Positions 1 through 10,418 of a stretch of 64,000 nucleotides of DNA are shown piece by piece. The number at the start of each line of letters is the position of its first letter. Within the stretch, counting starts at the first letter, position 1. The position numbers and the translations under genes are program-made. The stretch is from Apiotrichum sp. Y4204 (lineage: Eukaryota > Basidiomycota > Tremellomycetes > Trichosporonales > Trichosporonaceae), in NCBI GenBank assembly GCA_025531455.1, contig JAMYHL010000071.1:1-64000 (forward strand). The letters run 5' to 3'. The notes under the pieces were generated by a model. The model was not told the DNA's origin, searched no databases, and saw nothing but the letters and a program-made list of their open reading frames with translations.

Positions 1-16
1 CTCTCAACAACCCACA

Positions 17-237
17 ATGTCCATCCTCGCCGCCCTCGCGTTCACCGCAACCGTAATGGCCACAGCCCGTACGTCCCTACCACGTTCGCACTGACGCCAG
101 TGGCTACCGCGCTCGCCGGCCCGCTGCCCGCCATGCCGCCGCCGCACCCCCTCGACGAGCCCGTCACCCCCTTTGTGCGGGATGTGCTCGGCGCCGCTGC
201 CGGCGGGGTGTGGAACACCCCGGGCGGGCACTGGTGA
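17..237 (+). CDS. small secreted peptide precursor, Qsp1-like C-terminus
   Basis: A two-exon model (17-68, 101-237) gives 62 residues. The 32-nt intron has a GTACGT donor, a CTGAC branch point and a CCAG acceptor. Residues 1-23 are a hydrophobic, Ala-rich signal peptide. A Pro-rich spacer follows, and the chain ends in GVWNTPGGHW directly before the stop. There is no CAAX box, no cysteine and no dibasic Kex2 site, so it is not a standard lipopeptide pheromone or a cysteine-rich effector. The PGG-plus-terminal-Trp end recalls the quorum-sensing peptide Qsp1 of Cryptococcus, which is also cut from the C-terminus of a short secreted precursor. That link rests on a very short motif. The gene lies at the window edge, so its promoter is not visible. 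Without splicing the frame stops after 25 codons. Confidence 0.5.
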
Positions 238-824
238 TTGCGCAGAGCATCCAGCGCATGCAGAGGGGATCCTCGGACCTTCGGTCTTGGAATGGTTAAT
301 AGCCCATCCTGTCGACTACCCGACTCCCGTCGATCCGCGTCACCTCCCCGTTTCCTTATCATTTTGGCGTCTGGCGATTGGTTATGAATTAGTGTTGTAG
401 AGCATTGCGTCGGTACGTTGAGGGGTCGAGAGAGATCCGGCGTGCGTGGGAGGTGTCAGGAGGATACAGTGGCCAGGGAGTGTAGCTGCGAAACAACAAC
501 AATAACAATGTTAATGACACACGGCCAGACTGGAAAATCGGGAAAAATCAGAAAAATCAGAAAAATCAGAAACGCCAGTGACTCATAACTCATCAGGAGG
601 CATTGTCTTCTGTCTCAAACTGTCGCAGGTTCTTGACTGTCATGTGGCCGTGTAGACTCTGGACTGACATTGGGAACATGGCCCCACGGTTGCCCACGGC
701 TGCCAAGGCATAGAGTCTCACGCCGGGACGGGAAAGGCACCTCGCAAGCCCATCAGGTCGCGCCTCAGCTGCCGCATCTCCGTCTCTGTATACGTCTGAT
801 GCATCACAACAACCAACCTCTATT
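238..824. other. intergenic region
   Basis: This is the downstream region of the small peptide gene and of the convergent proteasome gene. I see no coding exon. It holds a short tandem repeat at 542-570. Confidence 0.5.
542..570. repeat. 9-nt tandem repeat, 3 copies
   Basis: The unit GAAAAATCA is repeated about three times in intergenic DNA. It is a simple-sequence tract with no sign of function. Confidence 0.7.
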
Positions 825-1944
825 CTACTGGTTCTGCGCACCGTAGCCACGAAGACCCTCGGCAAAGCCCCACTCGGTGGGTGAGCTCTTCGACTCGGAG
901 ATGCTCACGCCCTCCTTGGTCACCTTGGCGACTTGATACTGAGTGGGTCAGATCAACATTTTAGGACAACCCACCTTGTTCATACTCCTGGCGTCACGGT
1001 AGAACAGCACCTTCATGCAGTCGTCGACAACCTTCTCGGCCTCCTCTGCCGTAAGAAGGTCACCTGACTCGTCAATGCCCCGCTTGGCCTCGTACGCTTC
1101 ACGGAGAAGCGGCTGCGCGAGGTGTGCGCCGAACCCAGTAGCAAGCGTGGGCGCAGTGTAGGTCGTACCGAGAAGGTCAACGTAGCCGAGGAAGGGCTCC
1201 TCCTTCTTGAAGTCCCATCCGCCGACGAGACAAGCGTTCCACAGGGGGTTGATCTTGTTCCGGCGCGCGTAAAAGAGGTTGGCGAGGAACGTGTACAGGT
1301 TGGTCGGGGAAAGCGGGGGGTGCGAGTCGGTGAGCTCGAGGGTCTCCTCCTCGCGACTGCGGGTTAGTCTCCGGCCGCTTCTTCGTGTCACGTAGCAGGT
1401 ACATACAGAAGCGCATCGAGCTCCTTCTTCAGGAACTGGTAGTCGCTCATGTCACCTGCAGCGCCAAGGATGGTGTGGGTTCCAAGCGCATGCAGACGCT
1501 GAATGTCGCGGAAGCGTGCGAGCGAGCCGTACGAGGCTGGGGATCAGCAGTCACAAGCGACAGTGAGACCAACCGAGGTTGTCGGCGGCGAGCATGACGC
1601 CGTCCTTGTACTTGATGCCAATTACCGAGGTACCGGTGACGAGGGGACGCCTGGAGTTAGGATACACCCAGATATTTCAACTGTACCACACTCACTGGGT
1701 GTGGGTGACGGGTGCGGAGGTGGGAACATGACGCGCCGACATGCCCATGGGGTTAGACGAGTACATGTCAAACTGCTGGTGAGCAGTCAAGGGCTGGCCC
1801 CAGGCAGTCGGGTGCTGAATACAGGACGGCGACAGGAGAAATTAATTATTTCGGTTCAAGAATGTGCAAGTCAAGCGTCAGCAAGCATGTTGCGTGAGGA
1901 GCACGATCTGATGGATGCCAAAGCACAACACGTACGTGGTTCAT
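825..1944 (-). CDS. PRE4: 20S proteasome subunit beta type-7 (yeast Pre4, human PSMB4)
   Basis: Six exons (1936-1944, 1696-1814, 1574-1650, 1407-1536, 975-1356, 825-938) join in phase to a 276-residue protein. This is the usual length for this non-catalytic beta subunit of the 20S core, which is processed at a propeptide but lacks the catalytic Thr. Family landmarks are MNHHPTAWG at the N-terminus, TGTSVIGIKYKDGVMLAADN, the LARFRDIQRL segment, GAAGDMSDYQF, NPLWNACLVGGWD and GYVDLLGTTYTAPTLATGFG. The first coding exon is only 9 nt (Met-Asn-His). I chose it because it completes the family N-terminus and is followed by a GTACGT donor. The gene is divergent from the condensin gene across about 550 bp. 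Confidence 0.93.
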
Positions 1945-2497
1945 CGTGGTTGAAGCGCTTCTCGAAAGGCAAAGTTGAGGGGAAGCTGGAACGTCGTAGC
2001 CGGTATGCGCTAAAGACCGTCTCCTTTCTCGCGTAAAGAGAAGACGAGGCTGTTGGATGGAAAGTGGGGGGATAAAGGTGGTTGTTGCACAATCTGATGA
2101 TGATGATGATGGTGGTGAGCCGTCGACTGACGACGAGCGAGCTGCTGCAACAGCTGCAACCTGCTGTCCAGAGGAACGCGCGTTCAGCGTCACCACCCAG
2201 CTGAGTATCACGTGACTATTCTAGCAAACTTTCACACGTCATTTGAGCGAACCGAGTGAGAATTACATAATCAGTTTGTTTTCGAGTAAACAACAAACAA
2301 AACAGTCGCGGACAATGTGCAGGCTGTGGTGGCCGGGGGTGGGGGGGAGGTCGTCGCAATGTTTTGACACTTTGCAATCAATCATCCTTCAAGTTCGGCA
2401 ACACCCTTCTCGACACAACACACACCACCCTCTTTAAGGAGTCCGACATCAGCTAAATCGGGAGATCGCATCTATCCCTCGCCGGGAGTCTCCCACA
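1945..2497. promoter_or_regulatory. divergent intergenic promoter, PRE4/YCS4
   Basis: These 553 bp separate the two start codons and must hold both promoters and 5' UTRs. A GATGATGATGATGATGG tract sits near the middle. I could not assign a specific factor site. Confidence 0.5.
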
Positions 2498-5400
2498 ATG
2501 TCCGACTACAACCTCCAAGAGGAGCTTCTCTCGCTCACGGCCGACCCATCGCTGTACCCGATCGAGAACGAGCTTGACATCCCAGACCTTTCATCACATT
2601 CCATTGACGTGAATCTGTCCTCTGCAGTCACCGCCATTGTTAACGACCCCGACTCTATCCTTCACTCCCCCGGAGAAACACTTGATGTCTTCGCCTCGGT
2701 GCTCAAGCACGCGGACTCGTCGACTGTCGATGGCGCCGTCCTCCAGAAGACCCTGGACGCCATCATCTCGGGTCTCAACCACCACTCCGATGCAGTGATG
2801 GCTCTGGTGGCACCCGGAAACGACGACATTGACGCCCCGCTCCAGCACAAGAAGCAGCTCGAGCACTGGGCATTCCTTCTGCAGTGGTTTGTCGCCGCCG
2901 CGGAACGTGGAGCAGGTCGCGCACCGGGAGAGGAAGTGGCAACGGCCAAGCGCGGCAAAGGCAAGAAGAAGGTCGCGGCCGGAATAACTCAGTCCTTTGC
3001 TTGGTCCGATCACCTTCCTCTTGTCCTCAGCACAATGCACCGTGCTCTTCGCATTCCTACCAACCGCATCTGGCGCACAACATCGGAACGAGAAGCTTTC
3101 GTGTCGTGCTTTACCAAGCCTGCCTATCAACTCGCCGAGGTCGAGGCCTATCTCAAAGTCCAGGAGACCAAGCTCGGAATCTACAAGGTCATCTGTCTTG
3201 CCGTCAAGTTCCACGGCCACGCATTCGGCGCCCAGACGTCTATCATTCAGAACCTCACCTACTTTGAGCATCTCGCGGAGCCGATGGCCGAGCTGCTCAC
3301 AATTCTCGAAAAAGAGTTTGACTTCCCCCAGCTCGCTGAGGATGTCTTGCGTGACGTTGCGGGAAAGACCTTCTCGCACAACGATGCCAAGGGCCCGCGT
3401 GCTTTCTCTCGTTTCCTTGTCCGCCTCGCCGAGTTTAGCCCCCGCGTGGTCGGCAAGCAGATGTCTTTGCTCCTCGCACATCTTGATTCAGAGGTACGTG
3501 TACCTGTTTCTTCTCCGCTGACATTAGGCCCATCCAATGCGTATGGCTATCATTGAGATAATAGGCCACTTGATCCGCGACCTCATGATGTCGGACGAAG
3601 GCGAAGAAGAGGTGAAGAATAAGCAAATCAAAAAGTTCTTCAGTCTGCTTTTCGAGCGCTACCTCGACCTGAACTCGTATGTTCGCTGCAAGGTTTTGAC
3701 CACCATTATCAAGCTGTGCGAGTGAGTTCTGATCTGATCTTCCTTTGGCTGACTTTGAGCCTTCCCGTCAAATTCCCCAAGCAACGAGCCAAAATCGCGG
3801 ACCTCACGATTCGCTCTCTCGAGGACAAGACCTCATCCGTCCGCCGTTACTCCATTCAGCTGCTCTGCAAGCTTCTCGAGACGCACCCATTCGCTGCCAG
3901 ATTCGGCGGTACCCTCAACCTCCCTGAATGGGAGGAAGGATACAAGCAGATCTGCGCCGAACTCGAGAAGATAGACACTCAGGAAATGGAGAAGGCGCGT
4001 CGCGACGCTGGAATGGACGATGACGAGGAGAGCGAGAGTGAAGATGAGGATGAGGACGAGGAAGAGGATGACGAGGAGGGCGATGAGGAGGACGAGGCTA
4101 TGGACGTGGATGACGAGGACGACGCTGAAGGAACCCCGAGGCCCAAGGTGAAGAAGGAGAAGAAAGAAAAGGCCAAGAAGCCCCGGAAGTCCCAGATCAA
4201 CATTGCCGCCATCGAAGCTGAACAGTCGACGTTAGACCCCCAGGCCATCATGGGGATGCGTCTCACGAAGCGATACTTTGACGATGCCCTCCGCTTTATC
4301 AACCAGATCGAGTCGGCGATTCCGACTCTCTGCCAGCTGCTGGTCTCGACAAATAAGACTGAGGTTCTCGAGTCGATGCGTTTCTTCCGCACAGCCTACG
4401 AGTACAGCATTTCCTCGGCTGACCAGGGCATCAAGACCATGCTGCATCTCATCTGGACCAAGGACAACAACACGATCTCCACAGATGTGGAGGGCATGGA
4501 CATGCGCAGCATCCGCGGCAACCTCATCGATGTGTACCGCAGCCTGTACTTTGACGTCGTGCCGGATCTCACCCCTAAACAGCAGGTCAGCCGCATTGCC
4601 AAGAACATGATCGAGCGCACGTACCACGCTACTCTGGCGGAGCTTACCTCTCTTGAGGAGCTCATGCGTACTATGATGGCCGACGGTGGCGTCCACCCCG
4701 ATGTTGTGAACAAGCTGTGGCAGGTGTATTGTGAGTTATTCGACGATTTCTGTAACTGACCCACAGCCACGGATCAGGAGATTCCCAAGGCCCAGCGACA
4801 GGGTGCGATTATTATTCTTGGAATGCTCGCCCTCGCCAAGCGTGAGGTCGTGACCGAGCGCGTCGACTCCCTGCTCAAGATTGGTCTTGGTCCGCATGGC
4901 TACAATGATCTTGTCCTTGCCCGGTACACCTGTATCGCTCTTCAGCGTCTTGGTGGCAGTGCAAAGAAGGTCAAGGGTGAGCTGCACCGTCTGGAGCGGC
5001 AGCTGACGGGACAGGCTCGCTTCAGGACAAGACACTGCGTCTCCCCATGGATAATGCGGTCTTCGTCAAACTCGAAAACATTATCAAGGTTTCGCAGCGA
5101 TCTCCTCAGTGGTTCGGAATGGCTGAGCAAGCGCTCAACACGATATACCTGCTTGGCCAGCAACCAGATGTTCTCTGTGGTGAGATCATCAAGGCTCTCA
5201 CCGCCAAGGTGTTTACCGCGGCGCCATCCGCTGCCAAGTCTGTTGCCGACGGGGAGAGCGACAAGGGATCGGAGGAGGCACCGCCGTCTCCTTCGCCTGC
5301 TGGCGCCATGTCGCGTTCTGGTTCGCAAACCTCCATGCAAGTGGACGGTGAGCCGAAAGCGGACGAAGTTAGCGCCTTTGCGCTGGCCCAGCTTCTGTTC

Positions 5401-6791
5401 GTTGTCGGCCACGTCGCTCTCAAGCACATTGTCTACCTTGAGCTTGTCGAGCGCGAGTTCAAGCGCCGCAAGGACGAGAAAGCAAAGGGTAAGTTCGTTA
5501 TTGGTACCATTCCTGACAGATCAGAAAAGGCAGCGGCCAAGGCTGCAGACAAGGATGGCAACGATCTCGACGCTGTCGCTGGAAACGCCGAGGACGACAT
5601 TGGTGATCTCATCGCTAACGTTCGTGAGCGCGAGCTGCTCTACGGAGAGAAGAGTCTACTGGCCGTGTATGGCGGCCTGATCGCCTCCATCTGTGCGAGC
5701 CCGAAGCGGTATAGGGTGAGTTTGAAGCAGTTCGCGCAATGCTAACTCTTAGTCACCCACACTGCGTCAGGCAGCTATTCTTGCTTTGACGAAGTTTATG
5801 TGTGTGTCAGCCGAGTTCTGTGAGGCCCACCTGCTGTTGCTGTTCAAGATTCTCGAGACCAGCCGCGACCCGGTTGTCCGCAGCAACATTGTCATTGCTC
5901 TCGGCGATATCGCCGTGTGCTGGGGCAGCTTGATCGACGACAACTCTGAGCGCCTCTATCAGGGTCTCTCGGACCCAGACCACATTGTCAAGAAGAACAC
6001 GCTCATGGTGCTCACTCACCTGATCCTGAACGGCATGATCAAGGTCAAGGGTCAGCTTGGTGAGATGGCAAAGTGTCTCGAGGACCCGGACCAGCGTATT
6101 TCCGATCTCGCCAAGCTCTTCTTCTCGGAGCTCAGCACAAAGGACAATGCGCTGTACAACAACCTCCAAGACGTCATTTCGCACCTGTCCATTGGCGCGC
6201 ATGCGGTCGACGAGGAGACATTTGAACGCACCATGCGCTTCATCTTCACATTTATTGAGAAGGAGAAGCAGGCGGAGGCGATTGTCGAGAAGCTCTGCCA
6301 GCGATTCCGTCTCGCGACCGAGGAGCGCCAGTGGAGGGACATTTCCTTCTGTCTCTCGCTTCTGCCGTTCAAGTCGGAGCGCTCAATGAAGAAGCTCATC
6401 GAGGGGTGAGTTGAGCGATCTGAGAATCATTACTGACTGCAGTCTTCCGTTCTACCAGGACAAGCTACACGAGGAGACGGTGTTCCGCCGCTTCACCGAG
6501 ATCCTCGCCAAGGCGCGGGCAAACAAGTCGGCGGGCAAGCCGGAGACGGAGCTCAAGGAGTTTGAGGCGATCCTGACCGAGCACCAGGAGAAGGGCCTCG
6601 AGGACCAGGCGCTCGAGGCCGACGTGCTCAAGAAGACGCAGGCCGCCAAGCGCCGCGCTGCGCGGAGACCGAACGCCACTTCCCAGCCAAAGGAACGGCC
6701 GAGACGTGGTGGTGGTGAGTGACAAGATGGCAGTCAAGTACTGACGGCAGCTCGACGGAGAGTTGCGGAGAGCGACGACGACGACGAGTAA
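2498..6791 (+). CDS. YCS4: condensin complex subunit 1 (Ycs4/Cnd1, CAP-D2)
   Basis: Nine exons (2498-3493, 3528-3721, 3760-4730, 4767-4976, 5015-5488, 5525-5715, 5753-6405, 6443-6714, 6751-6791) give 1333 residues. This is the HEAT-repeat condensin subunit that binds the kleisin and helps load condensin for mitotic chromosome compaction. Family segments include KLCDLPVKFPKQR, RSLEDKTSSVRR, HPFAARFGGTL, DKTLRLPMDNAVF and the C-terminal Cnd1 domain (SNIVIALGDIAVCWG and onward). A long Asp/Glu run lies at about residues 480-520, followed by a Lys-rich patch. The last exon is 41 nt and ends in DDDDE. All introns are 34-38 nt and each boundary was fixed by phase plus family sequence. Confidence 0.93.
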
Positions 6792-7475
6792 TAGTGATAC
6801 CCCGAGCACCCCATGTTGTAATGCGTACCCATACATGCACGATAGATTGCGGACCAGACAAGCCCTTGTGCCGTTCTTAAAACCTGTGACTGAGGCTGAA
6901 TGTTCGGCTGAGATGACCGGCTCTCCGTGCTGTGCTCCTGCCATATCGAGAAGCTTCATGATGTCGACGGTCTTAAAGACCTTCTTGATCTCCTCTGAAA
7001 GTTAGAGCTACTGACGGACTGTCATGTACCTTCTTCGACTCCTCCGGCTTATGTTCCCGCGCACGACGTGCACGAGCTCGTCCTGCTCAGCAGACCTATC
7101 ACAGGGCGGGCTCCACGGGCGGTCTTCGACTTGTTCTTCTTCTGCTTCCTCCTCTTTTTCGTGGCCTCATGGCAGGAGTAAACTAGATCACATTGGATGA
7201 TTCCAAGTCAACTGAAGTAAGCAGTTGCAATGTTGCAGGTTAGATTTTCCTCCGCGTTCCCGCTCTGTATACTTTTGTTGTTATTGTATAGCCCCCAGGT
7301 AAAGGCATGCCACCGTCGTAAGTCGAGCCCCGCACTGCTCACCACCTCTCATGCTCCCACAATTGTCAATGACAGTTCAACTAACAACACTCGTTCGCAT
7401 ACAATGCACAGAAAGGCTAGATCGTCAAATGCATCCCGAGACCCCTAATGAGCTAGGCAAAGGCGTGATTGGCGC
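6792..7475. other. intergenic region between convergent genes, contains a possible small ORF
   Basis: This stretch holds the 3' regions of the condensin gene and of RPS22. The only coding-like signal is a spliced basic small ORF on the minus strand (6973-7170), listed separately. Confidence 0.4.
6973..7170 (-). CDS. possible spliced small basic protein, unrecognised
   Basis: The minus strand shows two canonical-looking mini-introns: 7083-7116 (GTGGAG...GCTGAGCAG) and 6995-7029 (GTACAT...CTCTAACTTTCAG). Joining exons 7117-7170, 7030-7082 and 6973-6994 from the ATG at 7170 gives 42 residues, rich in Arg/Lys at both ends with an acidic-hydrophobic centre (DELVHVVRGN). I recognise no family. The same exon in another frame encodes a Lys-rich stretch with no ATG. 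It could be a real short protein, part of a longer gene whose other exons I cannot see, or a spliced non-coding transcript. Confidence 0.22.
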
Positions 7476-8552
7476 TTAGTAGACGTAGGCAAGGATCTTG
7501 CCACCGACGTGCTTGCGACGGGCCTCCTCGTGGTCCATGATACCGGCCGAGGTGGTGAGGATCATCTTGCCGAACGAACGGGCGGGGAGGAGGAGGGCGA
7601 CCCAGTTCTCAATGGCGTCAACGGCAATGTTGAAGCGGGGCGAGATGACGCCGCACTTGTTGAGACGGCCGTTGAGCTGGATGACAATCTTGCCGCCACG
7701 GTGGTCGTCAACAATCTCGAACTCGCCAATGTAGCCTATCTGTCAGCGGGGAACAAGGGAGCCAGAAAACGAGCACAGAGATGAGCGAGATCCAGATCGT
7801 TTAGGTTTGCCCAGCCGCAAGCCGACATCCGCATTCCTGCCCTGGTTGTCCAGCCAGCCGGTCCATGCCACCCAGATATCTCTAGAAGTGTTGTCGAATG
7901 TTCTCTCCCAATCAGCCCGTCCGCCTGAATGCCCCGGCCATGCGGCCTTGAGCTCGGCGAACGGGATATTATGAAGAGTGTGACGAAATGTCCATTCTCC
8001 CGGAGGCTTAAAACTCCTCCTCGGTGGAAAGGACGTGGAGGGGTAGTTATGCTCCGGGGATCGCATGATCTGATGACAGTTGGGTGGGGAAGGTGTCGCG
8101 GGATGTGCTGGATGTGCGGGACTGGACTGGCTGGGGTTGCGGAATCACGGACGGACGACGGCTGGAGTCGACGCCAGTGGACGCGACTTGGCACACGACC
8201 AAACATGACGATCTGGGGTTCTCTCGCGCTCTCTCTCGTGCCCGCGGCATCTACTAACCGTGCTTCTGGAAGACGGAGAGGACCTTGACGACGACCTTCG
8301 ACGAAGGGCGGATGAGGACCTGGCGCTTTCCACGGCGCTCGGCGTTGACTGCAGGTGTTAGCGGTTGCGTGTGCGGTTTCGATCCCGGCCTCCCGCCCAT
8401 TCAAGCTCTCGTTCCTCCCCCAACAGCTTCTCGACGATCTCCCACAGCTGCCACAGACATCCCAACTCCCGCCCCTACTATCCCATCCTCCCTATCGCCT
8501 GACACGTACCCATCGAGTTGAGGCAGTCGTTAAGGACGGAAGCGCGGACCAT
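7476..8552 (-). CDS. RPS22: 40S ribosomal protein S22 (uS8, S15a)
   Basis: Exons 8510-8552, 8259-8348 and 7476-7735 give 130 residues, exactly the eukaryotic uS8 length. The sequence runs [58 protein letters not shown] and [20 protein letters not shown] to the terminal Tyr. uS8 is a primary 16S/18S-binding protein of the small subunit. The acceptor of the last exon is the AG inside ATAG (exon starts GC), fixed by phase. Its introns are long for this genome: 161 nt and 523 nt, against about 40 nt elsewhere. Confidence 0.96.
7736..8258 (-). other. 523-nt intron of RPS22, candidate host of a non-coding RNA
   Basis: This intron is about ten times longer than neighbouring introns. Ribosomal-protein introns often host snoRNAs, and the yeast RPS22B intron carries snR44. 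I found no unambiguous C/D box pair or H/ACA arrangement by eye. A minus-strand open frame of about 107 codons (7743-8066) also runs through it, without recognisable homology. Confidence 0.3.
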
Positions 8553-9091
8553 TTTGGCGAATGTGTTTTACGGTAAGGGAGGCCGAAGAAACTGAGGGGA
8601 AGGGTAAGTAATCTGCTTGTTTGACGAATGCTCGATGCGGGTGTGTCCTGGGACAGCCGTAAAGAGTCACCTTTTGTGTAGGGGGTAGGGGAGTTGACGA
8701 GCACAGAGCCGATAGCGACGACGATGAAAGAGATGGCGACGGTGGCAGCGAGCGCGCGTGCAGGGCGGGGACGCTGCACCAGCCACTGCCACTGCCACAC
8801 TGCTCTGGCTGGCTGGCTGGCTGGTTCTATTCTGGCTGCTCAACTTTCCGCAAAAATGATGCACCAAGTTTTGAGAGAAATCGCCGATTCGATATTCCCG
8901 GCTGTGGCACATTCCCCTTGAACCATGCAGAAAACACGTGTCAAATGTTTTCGCCTCGATTCTCGGCATGCCGTCACTCCCTCTCTTATCAGCAAAGCTT
9001 TGGGCAGCTCGCACTCTGTTCAGCATCTTCAAAACCAGCGTCTTCAACAGCAACTGGTTCTCGCTCCCCATCTCTGCAAGATCTCATCACA
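8553..9091. promoter_or_regulatory. divergent intergenic promoter, RPS22/POP3-like
   Basis: These 539 bp separate two divergent start codons. The region contains a CTGG tandem run at 8805-8824. No further element was identified. Confidence 0.45.
8805..8824. repeat. (CTGG)5 microsatellite
   Basis: Five perfect tandem copies of CTGG lie in the divergent promoter upstream of the Pop3-like gene. Confidence 0.85.
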
Positions 9092-10364
9092 ATGCCGCCA
9101 GCAGCGACGCTTCCGGGGCAGACAATCCGGCAAAAGGCCAAGGCATCAGCAGCCAAGACCGGGCGCGGCAACCGCGACGTCGTCAAGCCCGTCCTCGCCA
9201 ACCCCTTCACCGTGCCATGGTGAGCTTGGAACAACCCATTGAGCTCACCCACCGCAGGCCGTCGCTCCCGAACCACCTCCAAGTAGCGGTCATGGCTGCG
9301 CTTCCGCAGATTGTCCCGCCCGAAATCTCCGCATACCACGTCTCGCGGGCGCGGTGCTCGCGCGCGGCGAAGCGCGCCCGCAAGGACGCGGACAAGGGAG
9401 AGCTAGCGGACGCGGCAGAAGCACCAGTAACAGCACCAGCACCGCCGGCGCGTCCGGCTCTCCTGGACGAGCTTGTGTTTGGACTTACGGAGACTATCAA
9501 AGCGCTCGAGAAGGGAATCTCTGATCTGCGGCTGAATATGATGCTCATGTCGGACGCGCTCGAGGGTAAGCCTGCAGCGCCCTCCGCGGTTGTCACCTCG
9601 GGCCTCCTCCCCACTGCTCCGACAGACGCGCCGCTTGCTCCGGCACCATCCCCCGAGGCATCCCCTCTGGCATACGTCCTCGTCCCGCACCTTTCGGTTT
9701 CTCCACAGGCGCTCATCGACCCGTTGCCAGTCTACTGCGCGACATACAATACGCTCCGGCGGCAACACGCGCAGCTTGCGGCCGAGGTACGCCTGCGGCT
9801 ACCCCGCCCTCAGAGGTTTATCGTTGAGCGGCCCGAGATCCGTCTCGTCCCACTCGGTATGCGTGAAGCCGAGATCTCGGCGATGATTGGCCTCCGCCGC
9901 GTCTCAACATTTGCCATCCGCGTGAGTGTTCATGGGCTGGCTGGACTGACTCCTAGAACGGGCATCCCCATCTCGAGCCGCTCGACAGGCTGCTCCCCAA
10001 CTCGGTCTTGCCTCCGCCACGCCACACGGTTACGCTGCCCTTCCCCACCAGCAGCCTCAAAATCCATGACGGTAAACAGTCCACTGCTGGCCCCGTGCCC
10101 GCGCCAAGCATCCAGTATCCGCCGCTACATGTCAAGGCGATACGCACCACGGCACCGATTGATACCAACGGTCGGAAGGCCGCGCGTCTCACCGAGGTGC
10201 GCCGGAAGCGTATCGAGAACAAGGAGAAGCGAGCGGCGGCGCGCCGGGCGTCTGAACGACGCGCTGCAGCGGACATTAAGTCTGGAGGAAAACGCGGGGG
10301 ACGTGCCGCGCGCTTGGCGGCCAAGAAAGCCAAGGAGACTGCAGCAGTTGAGGTTGATGCCTAA
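9092..10364 (+). CDS. RNase P/MRP subunit Pop3-like (L7Ae-type) protein
   Basis: Exons 9092-9219, 9258-9921 and 9957-10364 give 399 residues. The N-terminal part has VVKPVLANPFTVPWPSLP, then a core LVFGLTETIKALEKGISDLRL and, after an Ala/Pro-rich insert, RLVPLGMREAEISAMIGLRRVS. That pattern, a 'L.G....T+ALE' helix and a late 'LVPL...E.......GLRRV' block, matches fungal Pop3 (Rpp38/L7Ae fold), which binds the RNA of RNase P and RNase MRP in pre-tRNA and pre-rRNA processing. The C-terminus (about residues 310-399) is strongly basic, ending in Ala/Lys/Arg-rich sequence suited to RNA binding. The ATG at 9092 is chosen by its CACA context and the family N-terminus. The stop lies 54 bp from that of the convergent NAA30 gene. 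Confidence 0.6.
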
Positions 10365-10418
10365 TCATTGCGTCGTAGTATAAAACCCAGATTCCCATGC
10401 AAGTGTATAATAGTCATG

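Noticed and set aside
3979..4392. Ser-rich 137-codon frame opposite the condensin acidic region
   Set aside because: It is the antisense of the GAG/GAC-rich acidic tract and has no independent support.
7743..8066. 107-codon frame in the RPS22 intron as a nested gene
   Set aside because: It lies wholly in the intron on the same strand, has no known domain and no own promoter signs; kept only as a note on the intron.
8938..10383. 481-codon frame covering the Pop3-like gene
   Set aside because: It reads through two introns and shifts frame relative to the conserved C-terminus; the three-exon model from 9092 is better.
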